This document shows positions 17,826 through 27,060 of a DNA stretch of 64,000 bases, piece after piece. Made by a program: the position numbers and the translations under genes. Under the pieces are notes generated by a model. That model worked only from the letters and a program-made list of their open reading frames with translations, had not been told where the DNA came from and did not search any database. The stretch is from Bacillota bacterium (GTDB taxonomy: Bacteria > Bacillota > Clostridia > DSM-8532). Location: assembly GCA_023443745.1 (NCBI GenBank), contig JAEZTB010000008.1:62001-126000 (forward strand), in the 5' to 3' direction. How positions within the stretch are numbered: the stretch's first letter is position 1; each line of letters opens with the position of its first letter.

Positions 17826-18512
17826 TTACTGGCCGTAATAGGCATTGTTACCATGCTTCCTAAGGAAGTGCTTATCCTGGAGAACCTCTGGTGCGAATTT
17901 CACACCGGACCTTAAATTCTCGGTCCTGAATGCCATTTTTGCGACCTCTTCTAAAACTACTGCATGATGTACCGCTTCAAAAGCGTCTTTTCCCCAGGTG
18001 AAAGGTCCGTGATTGGCGCAGAGAACGCCGGGTATGTGCATGGGGTTTCTGTCTCTGAAAGCTTCTATGATGACAAGCCCAGTGTTCATTTCATAATTTG
18101 TTGAAATTTCTTCAGTGGTCAAAGCCCTTGCGCAGGGGATCTCACCGTAGAAATAATCTGCATGGGTAGTTCCATAGCAGGGGATCCCCCTTAAGGCCTG
18201 AGCCCAGGAGGTTGCCCAGGTTGAGTGCGTGTGAACGATACCGCCAATTTCCGAAAAAGCTTTGTAAAGCTCCAGGTGTGTAGCCATATCGGAGGATGGT
18301 TTGTACCTTCCTTCCACCTTGTTCCCCTTCAAGTCCATGACCACCATGTCCTCAGGTTTTAAATCGCTATATTCTACGCCGCTGGGCTTGATGACCAAAA
18401 GCCCGTTTTCGCGGTCCAAGCCGCTGACGTTGCCCCAGGTATAGGTGATAAGGCCGCGCCTTGGAAGCTCCATATTGGCCTCGTAGACGTCCTGCTTTAA
18501 TGCTTCAAGCAT
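17826..18512 (-). CDS. araD: L-ribulose-5-phosphate 4-epimerase
   Basis: The 228-residue class II aldolase-family epimerase converts L-ribulose 5-phosphate to D-xylulose 5-phosphate. Zn-ligand histidines are visible in [17 protein letters not shown] and [10 protein letters not shown]. The N-terminal substrate loop [20 protein letters not shown] is intact. Full length and apparently functional, although the upstream araA and araB in the same transcript are broken. Confidence 0.95.
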   Translation of the reverse strand: MLEALKQDVYEANMELPRRGLITYTWGNVSGLDRENGLLVIKPSGVEYSDLKPEDMVVMDLKGNKVEGRYKPSSDMATHLELYKAFSEIGGIVHTHSTWATSWAQALRGIPCYGTTHADYFYGEIPCARALTTEEISTNYEMNTGLVIIEAFRDRNPMHIPGVLCANHGPFTWGKDAFEAVHHAVVLEEVAKMAFRTENLRSGVKFAPEVLQDKHFLRKHGNNAYYGQ

Positions 18513-18575
18513 TTTAATCCCCTCTTCAAATCAGAATCTGAAATTTATGTGGAATCTCACATTCTTCATTCCAAA

Positions 18576-19459
18576 TTACTGCGAAACATAACCAAGATGT
18601 TCGACAGCAGCTCTTTCTATGGGCAATCCCTCGAAATAGCGTTTCATGAATGTGTTGAAACCGGATACGTCCTTTGGATCAGGCTTCACAGTAGTTCCGA
18701 TTTTTTCCGCATAAACCTTTTCCTTGAGGAAATCCTCCAGTTGTTGACCTTCTTCACGGTTGACCAAATAGGAAGCCAGAAGTGCTATGCCCCAGGCACC
18801 GCCTTCTCCGGCAGTTTCCATGACAGTAACAGGAACATTAACAGCAGCGGCCATGACCTTCTGCCCAACTTCCCTGGTCTTGAAAAAGCCACCATGTCCC
18901 ATGATTTCATCCACCTGCACCGATTCCTTTTCCATCAGAATATCCATACCGGTTCTAAGAGCCCCTTGAGAGGTAAACAGGTTGACCCTCATGAAATTGG
19001 CAAGACTGAAGCTGCTGCCCGGGGTACGCACGAACATGGGACGCCCTTCTTCAAAATGGGTGATATGCTCTCCTGAAATATAGCCGTAGGCTAATAGGCC
19101 TCCGCAGTCGGGATCTCCTTGAAGGGCTGCGCCCAGCAGGGTGTCATAAAGCTTGGATTTGCTGACTTCCATTCCCAGGGCTTTTGCAGCTTCGGCAAAT
19201 AAGCCTATCCAGGCATCGTAATCCGAGGTACAGTTGTTGGAATGCGCCATGGCCACCAGTTTTCCTGAGGGTGTCGTCACCAGGTCAATTTCTGAATAAA
19301 CCCTGGACAGCTCCTTCTCAAGGACGATCATGGCAAAGACCGAGGTTCCGGCTGACACGTTGCCGGTACGAACAGCCACGCTGTTGGTGGCCACCATGCC
19401 GGTTCCGGCATCGCCCTCGGGTGGGCACATGGGTATTCCCGGCTGCAGCCTGACAGACA
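18576..19459 (-). pseudogene. araB: Ribulokinase fragment (FGGY family, C-terminal half only)
   Basis: The 285 residues after the frame opening at 19430 match the C-terminal ATPase half of the AraB-2-type FGGY ribulokinase: [20 protein letters not shown], then [15 protein letters not shown], the glycine-rich [14 protein letters not shown], and an intact C-terminus. The same frame extends a few codons further (LQPGIP). The sugar-binding N-terminal half, about 250 residues in relatives, is missing. In its place lies the truncated end of araA. No ribosome binding site precedes the fragment. It should not encode an active kinase. Confidence 0.85.
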
Positions 19460-20621
19460 GCTTTTCCGCTCATGCCATTAAAGATTAATCTGGCAGGACT
19501 TGCCTTACCGCCTATCCCCAATGGATGAACCTCAATGCGGGGTTTTACTGCACTTATGGTCGGGCAAACTTCCAGCATATGCGCGCCCAATATCTTTTCG
19601 TTTCCGGGTTCAAGGTGGTAGGTATAATCCTCCATGAAGGATGTCCCCTTGTTTCCTGCCATGACCTTCATTATCCTGGTAAGGGCTGCTGTTTTCCAGT
19701 CTCCTTCACCGCCAAATCCGTAACCTGCTGCCATCAGTCTCTGAACTGCCAAGCCAGGCAATTGTTCCAAGCCATACAGGTCCTCAAAATTTGTCGTGAA
19801 GGCTCCAAAATTTCCGGCATTCATAAAAGTCTTGAGCGCTATTTCATATTTGGCCTGTTCCCGGAGATTTTTATGATAAAGACCGCCTTTTTGACCTCGT
19901 CCGCCATGTCATATAATTCTTGATATTCTTCTAATAAGGAATCCACTTCATTTTCAGAGACCTGATTGACAACACTTACAAAATCCCCTATTCCATAACC
20001 GTTGACGGACCATCCAAATTTAATCTGGGCTTCAACCTTATCCCCTTCGGTAACTGCAACCTCCCGCATGTTATCTCCAAAACGTGCAACCTTAAGAGTT
20101 TTGCTTTCCATAAACCCGGCTGCTGTCTTCTCCCATGCAGCTATCTTTGAAATAACCTCAGGATCCTTCCAGTACCCGACAACAACCTTTCTGGGCAGCC
20201 TCAATCTTGCACCGATAAACCCGTATTCCCTGTCACCATGGGCAGATTGGTTCAGATTCATAAAATTCATATCGATGCTGTCCCAGGGAATATCCCTGTT
20301 AAATTGGGTATGTAGATGCAAAAGCGGCTTGTTTAGTATTGTAAGCCCGGATATCCACATTTTGGCCGGCGAAAAGGTGTGCATCCAGGTGATCAATCCT
20401 GTACAATTGGTATCCGAATTGGCATCCATGCAAATAGTTCTGATCTCGTCAGAGGTGGTGACAACAGGCTTGAAAATAATCCTGTATGGCATGGATTGCT
20501 GCTGATCAATGAATGAGGCTATTTCCTTTGAGTGTTCGTCCACTTGCCTGAGGGTTTCTTGGCCATAGAGATGCTGGCTTCCTGTAATAAACCAAAATTC
20601 GAGTTTTCTTGCTTCTACCAT
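19460..20621 (-). pseudogene. araA: L-arabinose isomerase, frameshifted and 3'-truncated
   Basis: The gene starts well (ATG 20621, GGAGGAG six bases upstream; LEFWFITGSQHLYGQETL is the AraA N-terminus). It reads normally to about residue 240. Around 19883-19896 one G is missing from the A-G run (AAAAAGGCGG), shifting into a stop at 19839. The correct sequence continues in another frame ([14 protein letters not shown], then [20 protein letters not shown]) through [11 protein letters not shown] to [11 protein letters not shown]. There it stops being AraA and enters araB. About 115 C-terminal residues, including the last metal-ligand histidine region, are gone. Confidence 0.88.
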
Positions 20622-20665
20622 ATCATTCTCCTCCATTTAATTTATTTTTTTACGGCAACCTATAT

Positions 20666-20681
20666 ATCTGTACGTACAAAT
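20666..20681. promoter_or_regulatory. AraR operator 1 upstream of araA
   Basis: ATCTGTACGTACAAAT matches the known AraR operator ATTTGTACGTACAAAT at 15 of 16 positions. It lies 45 bp upstream of the araA start. Confidence 0.85.
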
Positions 20682-20697
20682 ATTTATTTTACTTAAT

Positions 20698-20713
20698 ACT
20701 TGTACGTACATGT
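20698..20713. promoter_or_regulatory. AraR operator 2 upstream of araA
   Basis: ACTTGTACGTACATGT matches the AraR consensus at 13 of 16 positions. Its centre is 32 bp from operator 1, about three helical turns, which allows cooperative binding on one face. Confidence 0.8.
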
Positions 20714-20727
20714 GAGCTGAAAAAAAT

Positions 20728-21816
20728 TTACTTGCAGGCCCGGGTAGATTCTCCCAGGACTAAAACCGGTTCCATCACCTCATGGATGATCTTATGCGGA
20801 TCATTAATAATATCCAGCAGTGCCTGGGCGGCCCTTTCTCCCAGCATAGCCTTCGGGTGGGCAACCGAAGTCAACTTATACTCTGAATTCCTGGCCATGC
20901 CGGAATTATCAAAGCTCACAACAGATAAACGATCCAAAGCACTTCTATCGACTTTCTTAAGAATGTTAAGAAAATCAATTGCAACTTCATCATTGTAGCA
21001 GATGATGCCGGTGCAGCCTTCTATTCTTTTCATCATTTTCCTGATATTTTCCTTGGAGAAAAGGGCTTTCTTGTCTTCTGTGTTGTACCAAAGGATTGCA
21101 TCCTCATAGATGGGGAGCCCATGACGCCTTAAGGAGTTGACAAATCCTTCATAACGCCCATACCCCTGAGCATCATCGTTCTTATAAATCCCTGCAATCT
21201 TTTTATGACCCAGCTCCAAAAGGTGCTCCGAAGCGATGGCACCGGCCTTCCTGTCATCCTCGACAACATAGGAAGCAGGGATGTTGCTGTACACTGAATG
21301 GATATTGACAACAGGAACCCTTCGTTCGAATAGCTTATCAAAAAGGTCCTTATTGTGGTTAGGGAAAACGCTTTTTGTAGGTTCCAGAATGATCCCGTCA
21401 AGCTGGCTGTTCAAAAGATTCATAAGAACCTGGCGTTCCTTCTCGATTTTATTACCTGTATTGCATAGAATGATGCTATAACCGGCGTCACTCAGCACTT
21501 TCTCAATCCCTGAAATGATTTCCGGGAAAATATAATCCTTGATATAAGTGGTTACAACACCGATAAGCTTGGATTTATCCTTGTTGATTTTGATCGGATC
21601 CGATACAAAGGTTCCGCTGCCCTGTTCCGTATACAGCCATCCCTCATTTACCAAATCTCCAAGGGCTTTGCGAACGGTATGGCGGCTGATTTCAAAGCGT
21701 TCCGTCAGTTCCATTTCTGAAAAGATACGATCCCCTTGCTTCAGTTCGCCCTGCTGGATGTAATCTACAATAAAATTTTTTAGCTGTTGATACTTCGGTT
21801 CATTTGAGCTCTGCAT
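20728..21816 (-). CDS. araR: Arabinose-responsive repressor AraR
   Basis: The 362-residue protein has an N-terminal GntR-type winged helix (PKYQQLKNFIVDYIQQGELK, SRHTVRKALGDLVNEGW). A LacI/GalR-type sugar-binding domain follows from about residue 65 (LIGVVTTYIKDYIFPEIISG; VVSFDNSG). This chimeric layout is diagnostic of AraR. The ATG at 21816 has AGCAGGTG upstream; the ATG at 21837 has none. It is encoded upstream of araA in the same direction with AraR sites on both sides, so it controls araA and itself. Confidence 0.95.
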   Translation of the reverse strand: MQSSNEPKYQQLKNFIVDYIQQGELKQGDRIFSEMELTERFEISRHTVRKALGDLVNEGWLYTEQGSGTFVSDPIKINKDKSKLIGVVTTYIKDYIFPEIISGIEKVLSDAGYSIILCNTGNKIEKERQVLMNLLNSQLDGIILEPTKSVFPNHNKDLFDKLFERRVPVVNIHSVYSNIPASYVVEDDRKAGAIASEHLLELGHKKIAGIYKNDDAQGYGRYEGFVNSLRRHGLPIYEDAILWYNTEDKKALFSKENIRKMMKRIEGCTGIICYNDEVAIDFLNILKKVDRSALDRLSVVSFDNSGMARNSEYKLTSVAHPKAMLGERAAQALLDIINDPHKIIHEVMEPVLVLGESTRACK

Positions 21817-21855
21817 ATTGCACCTGCTTGTCAACATAGTAAGCTATCAAGATAA

Positions 21856-21871
21856 ACTTGTACGTACAACT
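21856..21871. promoter_or_regulatory. AraR operator 3 upstream of araR (autoregulation)
   Basis: ACTTGTACGTACAACT matches the AraR consensus at 14 of 16 positions and lies 40 bp upstream of the araR start. Confidence 0.8.
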
Positions 21872-22094
21872 AAATCATATCATACTTTTTCAGGGTTGTG
21901 AATACAAATTCACATAATAGTCAAGCCAATCAAAATAAGCCGGGTTTGAGCACTTATGACCGTTCCCGGTAGTATAAAGAACAATATAATGGGCGTTGCC
22001 TTCATTTCAAAAATCACATGGCTGTTGTTGTATTGTGGCGGATTCTATTTCCTCTTCATTAATTGTATCAGTTCATATGGGATGGTTACAATCC

Positions 22095-22286
22095 TTAGGA
22101 GATTCCCATCCTTTTTTTGAATAAATATTTTAAACTTTTCACAGCATTCTTAGGTTTCGGATAAACCTTCTCTTTCTCCGCAGTCATGTAGATAAAAAGA
22201 GGAGACACGCCTTCTAATCTGCAGTAACCATCCAATTCACTAGTTGGCCTTTTATTGTATAGGCTTTGATATTCTTGTATCATCAT
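22095..22286 (-). CDS. Small basic hypothetical protein
   Basis: This 63-residue protein begins MMIQEYQSLYNKRPTSELDG and ends with a lysine-rich helix. It has a strong AAGGAG seven bases before the ATG and starts 20 bp after the stop of the ArsR-type regulator, so it is very likely translated with it. I do not recognise it. It could be a complete small protein or the N-terminal stub of a gene removed by deletion, since the next 220 bp hold no gene. Confidence 0.55.
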   Translation of the reverse strand: MMIQEYQSLYNKRPTSELDGYCRLEGVSPLFIYMTAEKEKVYPKPKNAVKSLKYLFKKRMGIS

Positions 22287-22306
22287 CCCGACTCTCCTTC
22301 ATTAAA

Positions 22307-23344
22307 TTAAAGGTCAAAGTTATTACTTAAAAAATCTAAACTTTTCTTCAAAGCGTCTTTTTTCAGTGAGTAGTAGCCCTTTTGCCCTACCTTTTCCAGC
22401 TTTACGAGATTTGAGGCCAGAAGATAATTCATGTGGTATGACACAGTCGCCATGGTAATTCCAACCTTTTCAGCAATCTCTTGGCCGTAGAGCTCCCTGT
22501 CTTTAAGTAAGTTTAGAATGTGAAACCTTGTTTTGTCTGCAAGATTTTTAAAAACACTTATAACGCTATCTCCATCACCAAGGGCAAGTCTTGCTGTTTC
22601 TTCATAGTCCATACCGATAAAAACGTATAATTTTTCTCCTACAGTGGCACAAATAAGGTTTCTGGAACGGAAAAAGAGTGTACCAACAATTATTTGCTCT
22701 GCATCGAGGCTGATGGAGTCTCTTACGAGTTTTGTAAAGAAGGCTTCTCCCTCAGATTCAATACCGTTCTCTATATAATTCTCGAAGCCTTCTATGAGCT
22801 TTTTATTGTTACTTATGACCTTTTTATAGATAGGGATATATCTTTTTACAAGATCAATAAATCCCTTCATGGAATTACGCACGTCTCTGAAAAATTCCAG
22901 TGCCTCCCACTTTATTGAGGAAGATAACTTTAGCTTTCTTAAGAAATCATGTATTCTGGTTTCATCTTGAGAAATGGGCAGGAGCTCCTCATAGCTTATA
23001 TTAAGTCCTGCAGAATTTAAGCTTGAAAGAATAACGAGCTTGACTTCTTCATCACTTAACACCATGAGATAGTCAACAAAGTTGTCGATTGTCAAATTGG
23101 ATGGTATAAATCTTGATCTGGTAAAGGCAACGGCTGCCTCTGTTTCTCTGCTAAAGAAGAGGTCACAATATGGGATATCATAATTTATTCTTTCCTTTAT
23201 AAAGCTGAAAGCTTCCTCAGATGCCTTATTCAGACTAAGGTCATACTCTTCGTATAATTGTTTATAATTATCCTTATAGCAGTTAACCAAGCCCTGCATT
23301 GCGTCGTGTACCCGTGATAAACCTCTATTAAACTTTATGTTCAT
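22307..23344 (-). CDS. ArsR-family regulator with large N-terminal domain
   Basis: A 345-residue protein with its winged helix at the C-terminus (about residues 255-335: FKNLADKTRFHILNLLKDRE, GITMATVSYHMNYLL). The first 240 residues form a helical domain of the type found in DUF5937-like ArsR regulators. The metal-binding cysteines of classical ArsR are absent, so the signal is not obviously a metal. A 12-bp inverted repeat upstream is a plausible autoregulatory site. Confidence 0.85.
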   Translation of the reverse strand: MNIKFNRGLSRVHDAMQGLVNCYKDNYKQLYEEYDLSLNKASEEAFSFIKERINYDIPYCDLFFSRETEAAVAFTRSRFIPSNLTIDNFVDYLMVLSDEEVKLVILSSLNSAGLNISYEELLPISQDETRIHDFLRKLKLSSSIKWEALEFFRDVRNSMKGFIDLVKRYIPIYKKVISNNKKLIEGFENYIENGIESEGEAFFTKLVRDSISLDAEQIIVGTLFFRSRNLICATVGEKLYVFIGMDYEETARLALGDGDSVISVFKNLADKTRFHILNLLKDRELYGQEIAEKVGITMATVSYHMNYLLASNLVKLEKVGQKGYYSLKKDALKKSLDFLSNNFDL

Positions 23345-23421
23345 TTAAAATACCTCCTGTTACTTTATATATCATAATCATCATAGTATTATTTAGTCAT
23401 TCATCTAATATTAGTATATTC

Positions 23422-23468
23422 ATATTTAGATAAATAAGCAACATATATTTCGATGATTATCTAAATAT
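23422..23468. promoter_or_regulatory. Inverted repeats upstream of the ArsR-type gene
   Basis: Perfect 12-bp arms ATATTTAGATAA (23422-23433) and TTATCTAAATAT (23457-23468) are separated by 23 bp. A second nested repeat, GCAACATATATTT and AAATATATGCTGC (one mismatch, extending to 23475), overlaps them. They lie 80-130 bp upstream of the regulator start in very AT-rich DNA. Confidence 0.5.
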
Positions 23469-23517
23469 ATGCTGCGGTTGTTTCCATTTAAACCTCGATC
23501 CGTTATAGCCTAAAAAA

Positions 23518-23539
23518 GACCCATGCTTTCACATGAGCC
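23518..23539 (-). terminator. Terminator of the terpene-cyclase-fold gene
   Basis: GGCTCATG pairs with CATGGGTC (two G-T pairs) around a 6-nt loop on the minus strand and is followed by TTTTTT. It lies about 30 bp after the stop at 23570. The same core recurs in the tRNA terminator at 29631. Confidence 0.8.
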
Positions 23540-23569
23540 TTTTATCTAAAACGATATCTTTTAATCAAT

Positions 23570-24400
23570 TCAACCTAGGTTTTCTAGAATTTCATGATAG
23601 CGTTTTGTTCCCAATCCACTTGGCTCCCCTTTTCTACAGAAAGAAAGCTTGGCCAGCTTTGGAACAATACGCTCGACCACAATCTGCCCATTCAACATTT
23701 TAGATTCCAGTGTTTCCAAAGCCTCGAGAAAACGCTTGTCCTTCTTTGCCCGGTTGTAAAAGGATAAAACATAGACGTAAACAAAAAGATTGTAGTTCCG
23801 GAAAGGGTATTCGACCTGCATAAACAATGTGCCAATTCCATAGTGGCACGGGCCAATGGGCTTCCTAATTGTCCAATGCTCCAGCAAAAAATCCACAGCC
23901 TTATCAAGTGCTGGTTCTTTGTTGAGGTAGTCGCTAAAGCGGAACGCATTCAAGGCGGTAAGTGTTGGGAAGGGATTTGAATACTCCGTTTCCGGGCCCC
24001 GGCCAAAGCTGAATTTATTACAGCGCCAGCCTCCATCGGCATATTGAATATCTAAAAGATGCTGGAAGGTTTTTTGCAGTCTGGTATCAGCAGCATACCC
24101 CATGTGACAAAGTACATCGACGGCGTGGATAGTTTGGCAGGGGTAAATAGAGCCTTTCGGGTACAACTTAAAACGTCCATCCTCCTGCCAGGTGCTAAAA
24201 ATCAATTCGGCGGTGGCTTTTAGTAAAGGCTCCGTGGGTTCCATCCCCAATTCCAATAGATGAAGTACGCTTTCCAGAGTTGAGAACGGGGCTCCCTTTA
24301 GCAGACGTTTATCAGGTGTAGTCCAAAGATCGCCTCCATTATCATGTCTATGAGACAATATCGCTTCAACATCTGATAAATATTGCTTGTCTACAGCCAT
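23570..24400 (-). CDS. Prenyltransferase/squalene-oxidase-repeat protein
   Basis: The 276-residue all-helical toroid protein has repeats of the terpene cyclase/prenyltransferase type: QEDGRFKLYPKG, YADGGWRCNKFSFG and NPFPTLTALNAF. The length is far below class II cyclases (about 600) and the DXDD acid motif is absent. It is therefore probably not a cyclase; relatives are annotated only by fold. A GTG 9 bp upstream of the chosen ATG is an alternative start. It is transcribed alone, with its own terminator. Confidence 0.75.
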   Translation of the reverse strand: MAVDKQYLSDVEAILSHRHDNGGDLWTTPDKRLLKGAPFSTLESVLHLLELGMEPTEPLLKATAELIFSTWQEDGRFKLYPKGSIYPCQTIHAVDVLCHMGYAADTRLQKTFQHLLDIQYADGGWRCNKFSFGRGPETEYSNPFPTLTALNAFRFSDYLNKEPALDKAVDFLLEHWTIRKPIGPCHYGIGTLFMQVEYPFRNYNLFVYVYVLSFYNRAKKDKRFLEALETLESKMLNGQIVVERIVPKLAKLSFCRKGEPSGLGTKRYHEILENLG

Positions 24401-24522
24401 TTCTTTCACCTCTACCTCATCTTTTTTCCTTTATGTTCCAATAACTAACAAACATAATTGTACCATACCACAGCAACATAGAAACACATACTGCTATTTC
24501 TGATATGATCCCCAAATCGCTG

Positions 24523-25995
24523 TCATTCAAATGTACCGTTTATCTCATGCAGCAATTGCCAAACATCATCTCCGTAGTTGCTGACCAAAACAACCATCAG
24601 TTCTTTTTCCGTGTCATAAGATGAAATAAAGCTCACACCAGGATCACACCCTTGAAAATATGGTACAAAACTGTCTTTTGCTTTTTTAAGCCAGATTCCG
24701 TATCCATAGCATTTTTCCTCACCGCTATGATGTGAAAGCATATTTCTCGTCATCGTCGAAGAAAGTAATTGATAGGACAATAAGCATTCCCAAAACAGTT
24801 TTATATCGCCAACCGTGGTAAAAGCGCCTCCGGCACCAGTTCCTTTGGCATCTACACTAAAAATATTGGTCCGATAGTCATTTCTTTCTTCATCATGAAT
24901 ATAGTTTGTAGCACATTTTGCGGGTAATCTATCCAGTTCATAGTATCCCGTATTATACATCCTGCAAGGAGTAAAAATATTGTCATTCAAATATTGATCA
25001 AATTCCAGCCCTGTTATTTTCTTAATAACCAACGCCAATACGACAAATCCCGTATTGTTGTATTGAAATTTAGTGCCGCAGGGATACATCATTGGCTTGT
25101 CAACAAAAAGAGGAAGCAAATCCTTATTTGATCTTATTTTATAATTAGGAAAGTCGACCCACAACGCTTCATAGGCATCCATTACAGATTCGTCAAAATA
25201 GTCCGGTATTCCAGAAGTGTGAGTCAGTAGCTGTTCAATTGTTATATTAGGGTCGATTTGCTTTAAGTCGAAATCCAATATTTTACTGATTTTGTCATCA
25301 AAATGCAGTAATCCTTTTTCAATGAGCTGTAATATCCCGACTGCAACAAAAACTTTTCCAGCGGAGGCCGTAGCAAACTTCGTATCGTCTTGGTTTTGTA
25401 TTTTATTTGGAAGATCGGCATAACCATATGCCTTTTGGAGTAGTGTTTTGTTATTTTTACAAATTAAAGCACAACCCCTGAAATCTTCATTGATTACCTC
25501 TGCAATCATGTGATTTTGCAGATTCAGATGGAAATAGGCAGCGGTTTTGTCATATTTAAAACCACATGAAACAAGCGTCTTGCAGGATGACATATTTTCT
25601 TCTTCCGGTTGAACAATAATTTCTTTTGCCTGCGTTTCTTCACGAATTCTATTAATGAGCATTCGTATGATCTTTTTACCATATCCTTTACGAAGATACT
25701 GTTCTTCACCGATCAAATAATCAATGCTATACGTTTCGCCGGGTGTATGAACAGAATACCATTCTTCTCCTGCGTTGTAGCAATCATAATATTGGCAGAA
25801 GCCAATTGGCCGCTCATCCTCCATTACGATAAAATGATGAATGAACGCAAAATCACCATTTCGTTGCTTAATCTCGTCAATCCATGCCTCAGGATCTTCA
25901 TACCAGTGCAAAATGTATGGCTTATGAAGCCATGCATTCATTAGTGCTATATCTGCCTCTTCTATTTTTCGGAAATATAAACCTTGATTACACAT
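24523..25995 (-). CDS. GNAT acetyltransferase / serine beta-lactamase-like fusion protein
   Basis: A 490-residue two-domain protein. Residues about 5-160 form a GNAT domain of the aminoglycoside 6'-acetyltransferase-like type (WLHKPYILHWYEDPEAW; acetyl-CoA loop RKGYGK at 102-107). Residues about 165-490 form a beta-lactamase/penicillin-binding domain with SAGK at 211-214 (SxxK), HTSGIPDY at 259-266 and YNN at 312-314 (YxN). There is no signal peptide, so the hydrolase domain should be cytoplasmic. The ATG at 25995 has AAGGAG eight bases upstream. An in-frame extension to 26112 is a shadow of a GNAT remnant. Confidence 0.85.
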   Translation of the reverse strand: MCNQGLYFRKIEEADIALMNAWLHKPYILHWYEDPEAWIDEIKQRNGDFAFIHHFIVMEDERPIGFCQYYDCYNAGEEWYSVHTPGETYSIDYLIGEEQYLRKGYGKKIIRMLINRIREETQAKEIIVQPEEENMSSCKTLVSCGFKYDKTAAYFHLNLQNHMIAEVINEDFRGCALICKNNKTLLQKAYGYADLPNKIQNQDDTKFATASAGKVFVAVGILQLIEKGLLHFDDKISKILDFDLKQIDPNITIEQLLTHTSGIPDYFDESVMDAYEALWVDFPNYKIRSNKDLLPLFVDKPMMYPCGTKFQYNNTGFVVLALVIKKITGLEFDQYLNDNIFTPCRMYNTGYYELDRLPAKCATNYIHDEERNDYRTNIFSVDAKGTGAGGAFTTVGDIKLFWECLLSYQLLSSTMTRNMLSHHSGEEKCYGYGIWLKKAKDSFVPYFQGCDPGVSFISSYDTEKELMVVLVSNYGDDVWQLLHEINGTFE

Positions 25996-26011
25996 ATCAA
26001 TACTCCTTATT

Positions 26012-26134
26012 TTATCCTCTTCTGAAGACCAGTTCGCCTTCAAACCTCGTGCCGGTAGAAATGAATTCGACATTTTCAGACAGACTTCTAGCATATGTAT
26101 TTTCAGGCTCAATGCTTAGGTAAATTTCGCCATT
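26012..26134 (-). pseudogene. C-terminal remnant of a GNAT acetyltransferase
   Basis: The frame after a TGA stop reads NGEIYLSIEPENTYARSLSE, followed by VEFISTGTRFEGELVFRRG and a stop. This is the typical end of a GNAT enzyme (motif B: N-T-x-A-x-x-L-Y-E...F). No N-terminal part exists upstream; the permease gene begins 40 bp away. It looks like the residue of a deleted acetyltransferase gene. Confidence 0.65.
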
Positions 26135-26175
26135 TCATTTCTCTCCTTATTTTCCGAATACTGCGCAACAAGTGA

Positions 26176-27060
26176 CTAGAGCTCCTTGCTGCGTGACATT
26201 CGCCATACTGCCAAAACGAAGAAGACCACGCCAAATCCCGCGATGGTCAGCAACATGACGACAGGTGAGAGTACATGGCCACCCAGCGCCAGGTTTACGC
26301 CAAATTCTTTTAAAACCTCGTTGGTGATGTTTGCGGGTGCGCCTTCAAATATCCGGCGTATGGGCTCTTCCAAAAAGAGTCCGCGCAGCAATGCGCCGCC
26401 ATGACTGAAGGGCAGCAGCGTAACGAGCGTCTGCACCGTGGTGGTATACGCGCCGATAGGCATATAAGCGCCGGATAAAAAGCCCATTAGCGTACCGATG
26501 ATGCTGCTTAAGCCTCCAAAGGCTCCCGGGGTTTTCACCAGCGATACCAAAAACGCGCTAATAGCTGTAAAACAGATACAGCACAGCACCAATAGGCCAA
26601 GAACCTTAACAGCAACTGCAAGGCTTAGCCAGGTTCCTCCGCCCAGCACGATCAGCACCTCGGCTGCGAAAAACAGCACGATGTTGATCATCAGGCTTGA
26701 CAACGCCGTCGAGAGCAGATACCCCATCACCAGCTGCCAGCGCTTAACAGGTGCGATGCGGAAGTCTTTTAACATCCCTCGGTGGCGGTCATCCACCATG
26801 GTGGCCATCGCCCCCAGTGAGGCGGTCAGCGTAGAGATGGACAGGATGCCGCCCATCACCCAGGCATTGACAAAGAATTTAATATCCGAAAGCGATGCCT
26901 GGGGCATGTTTCTGGAAAGCTCCTGTACCTGCATGTCGCCCAGGAACAGTACATATAACAAAAGCACGATCAACGCACCCAGCACTGAGAAAAATACCGA
27001 CATTGGATCACGGAAATACAGCGCGATATTGCGCTTTGCCAAACGAAGCGTTACACTCAT
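26176..27060 (-). CDS. ABC-2-type drug exporter permease
   Basis: The 294-residue protein has six hydrophobic segments and the ABC-2 membrane fold, including the conserved DRHRGMLKDFRIAPVKRWQL loop after the second helix pair. It starts directly after the stop of the ATPase gene, so the two form a DrrAB-like exporter. The pair is visibly more G+C-rich than its surroundings, which suggests transfer. Confidence 0.88.
   Translation of the reverse strand: MSVTLRLAKRNIALYFRDPMSVFFSVLGALIVLLLYVLFLGDMQVQELSRNMPQASLSDIKFFVNAWVMGGILSISTLTASLGAMATMVDDRHRGMLKDFRIAPVKRWQLVMGYLLSTALSSLMINIVLFFAAEVLIVLGGGTWLSLAVAVKVLGLLVLCCICFTAISAFLVSLVKTPGAFGGLSSIIGTLMGFLSGAYMPIGAYTTTVQTLVTLLPFSHGGALLRGLFLEEPIRRIFEGAPANITNEVLKEFGVNLALGGHVLSPVVMLLTIAGFGVVFFVLAVWRMSRSKEL

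Noticed and set aside
25996..26112. N-terminal extension of the GNAT/beta-lactamase fusion
   Set aside because: The extra residues have no ribosome binding site and overlap, in another frame, a recognisable GNAT remnant; the ATG at 25995 has a strong site.
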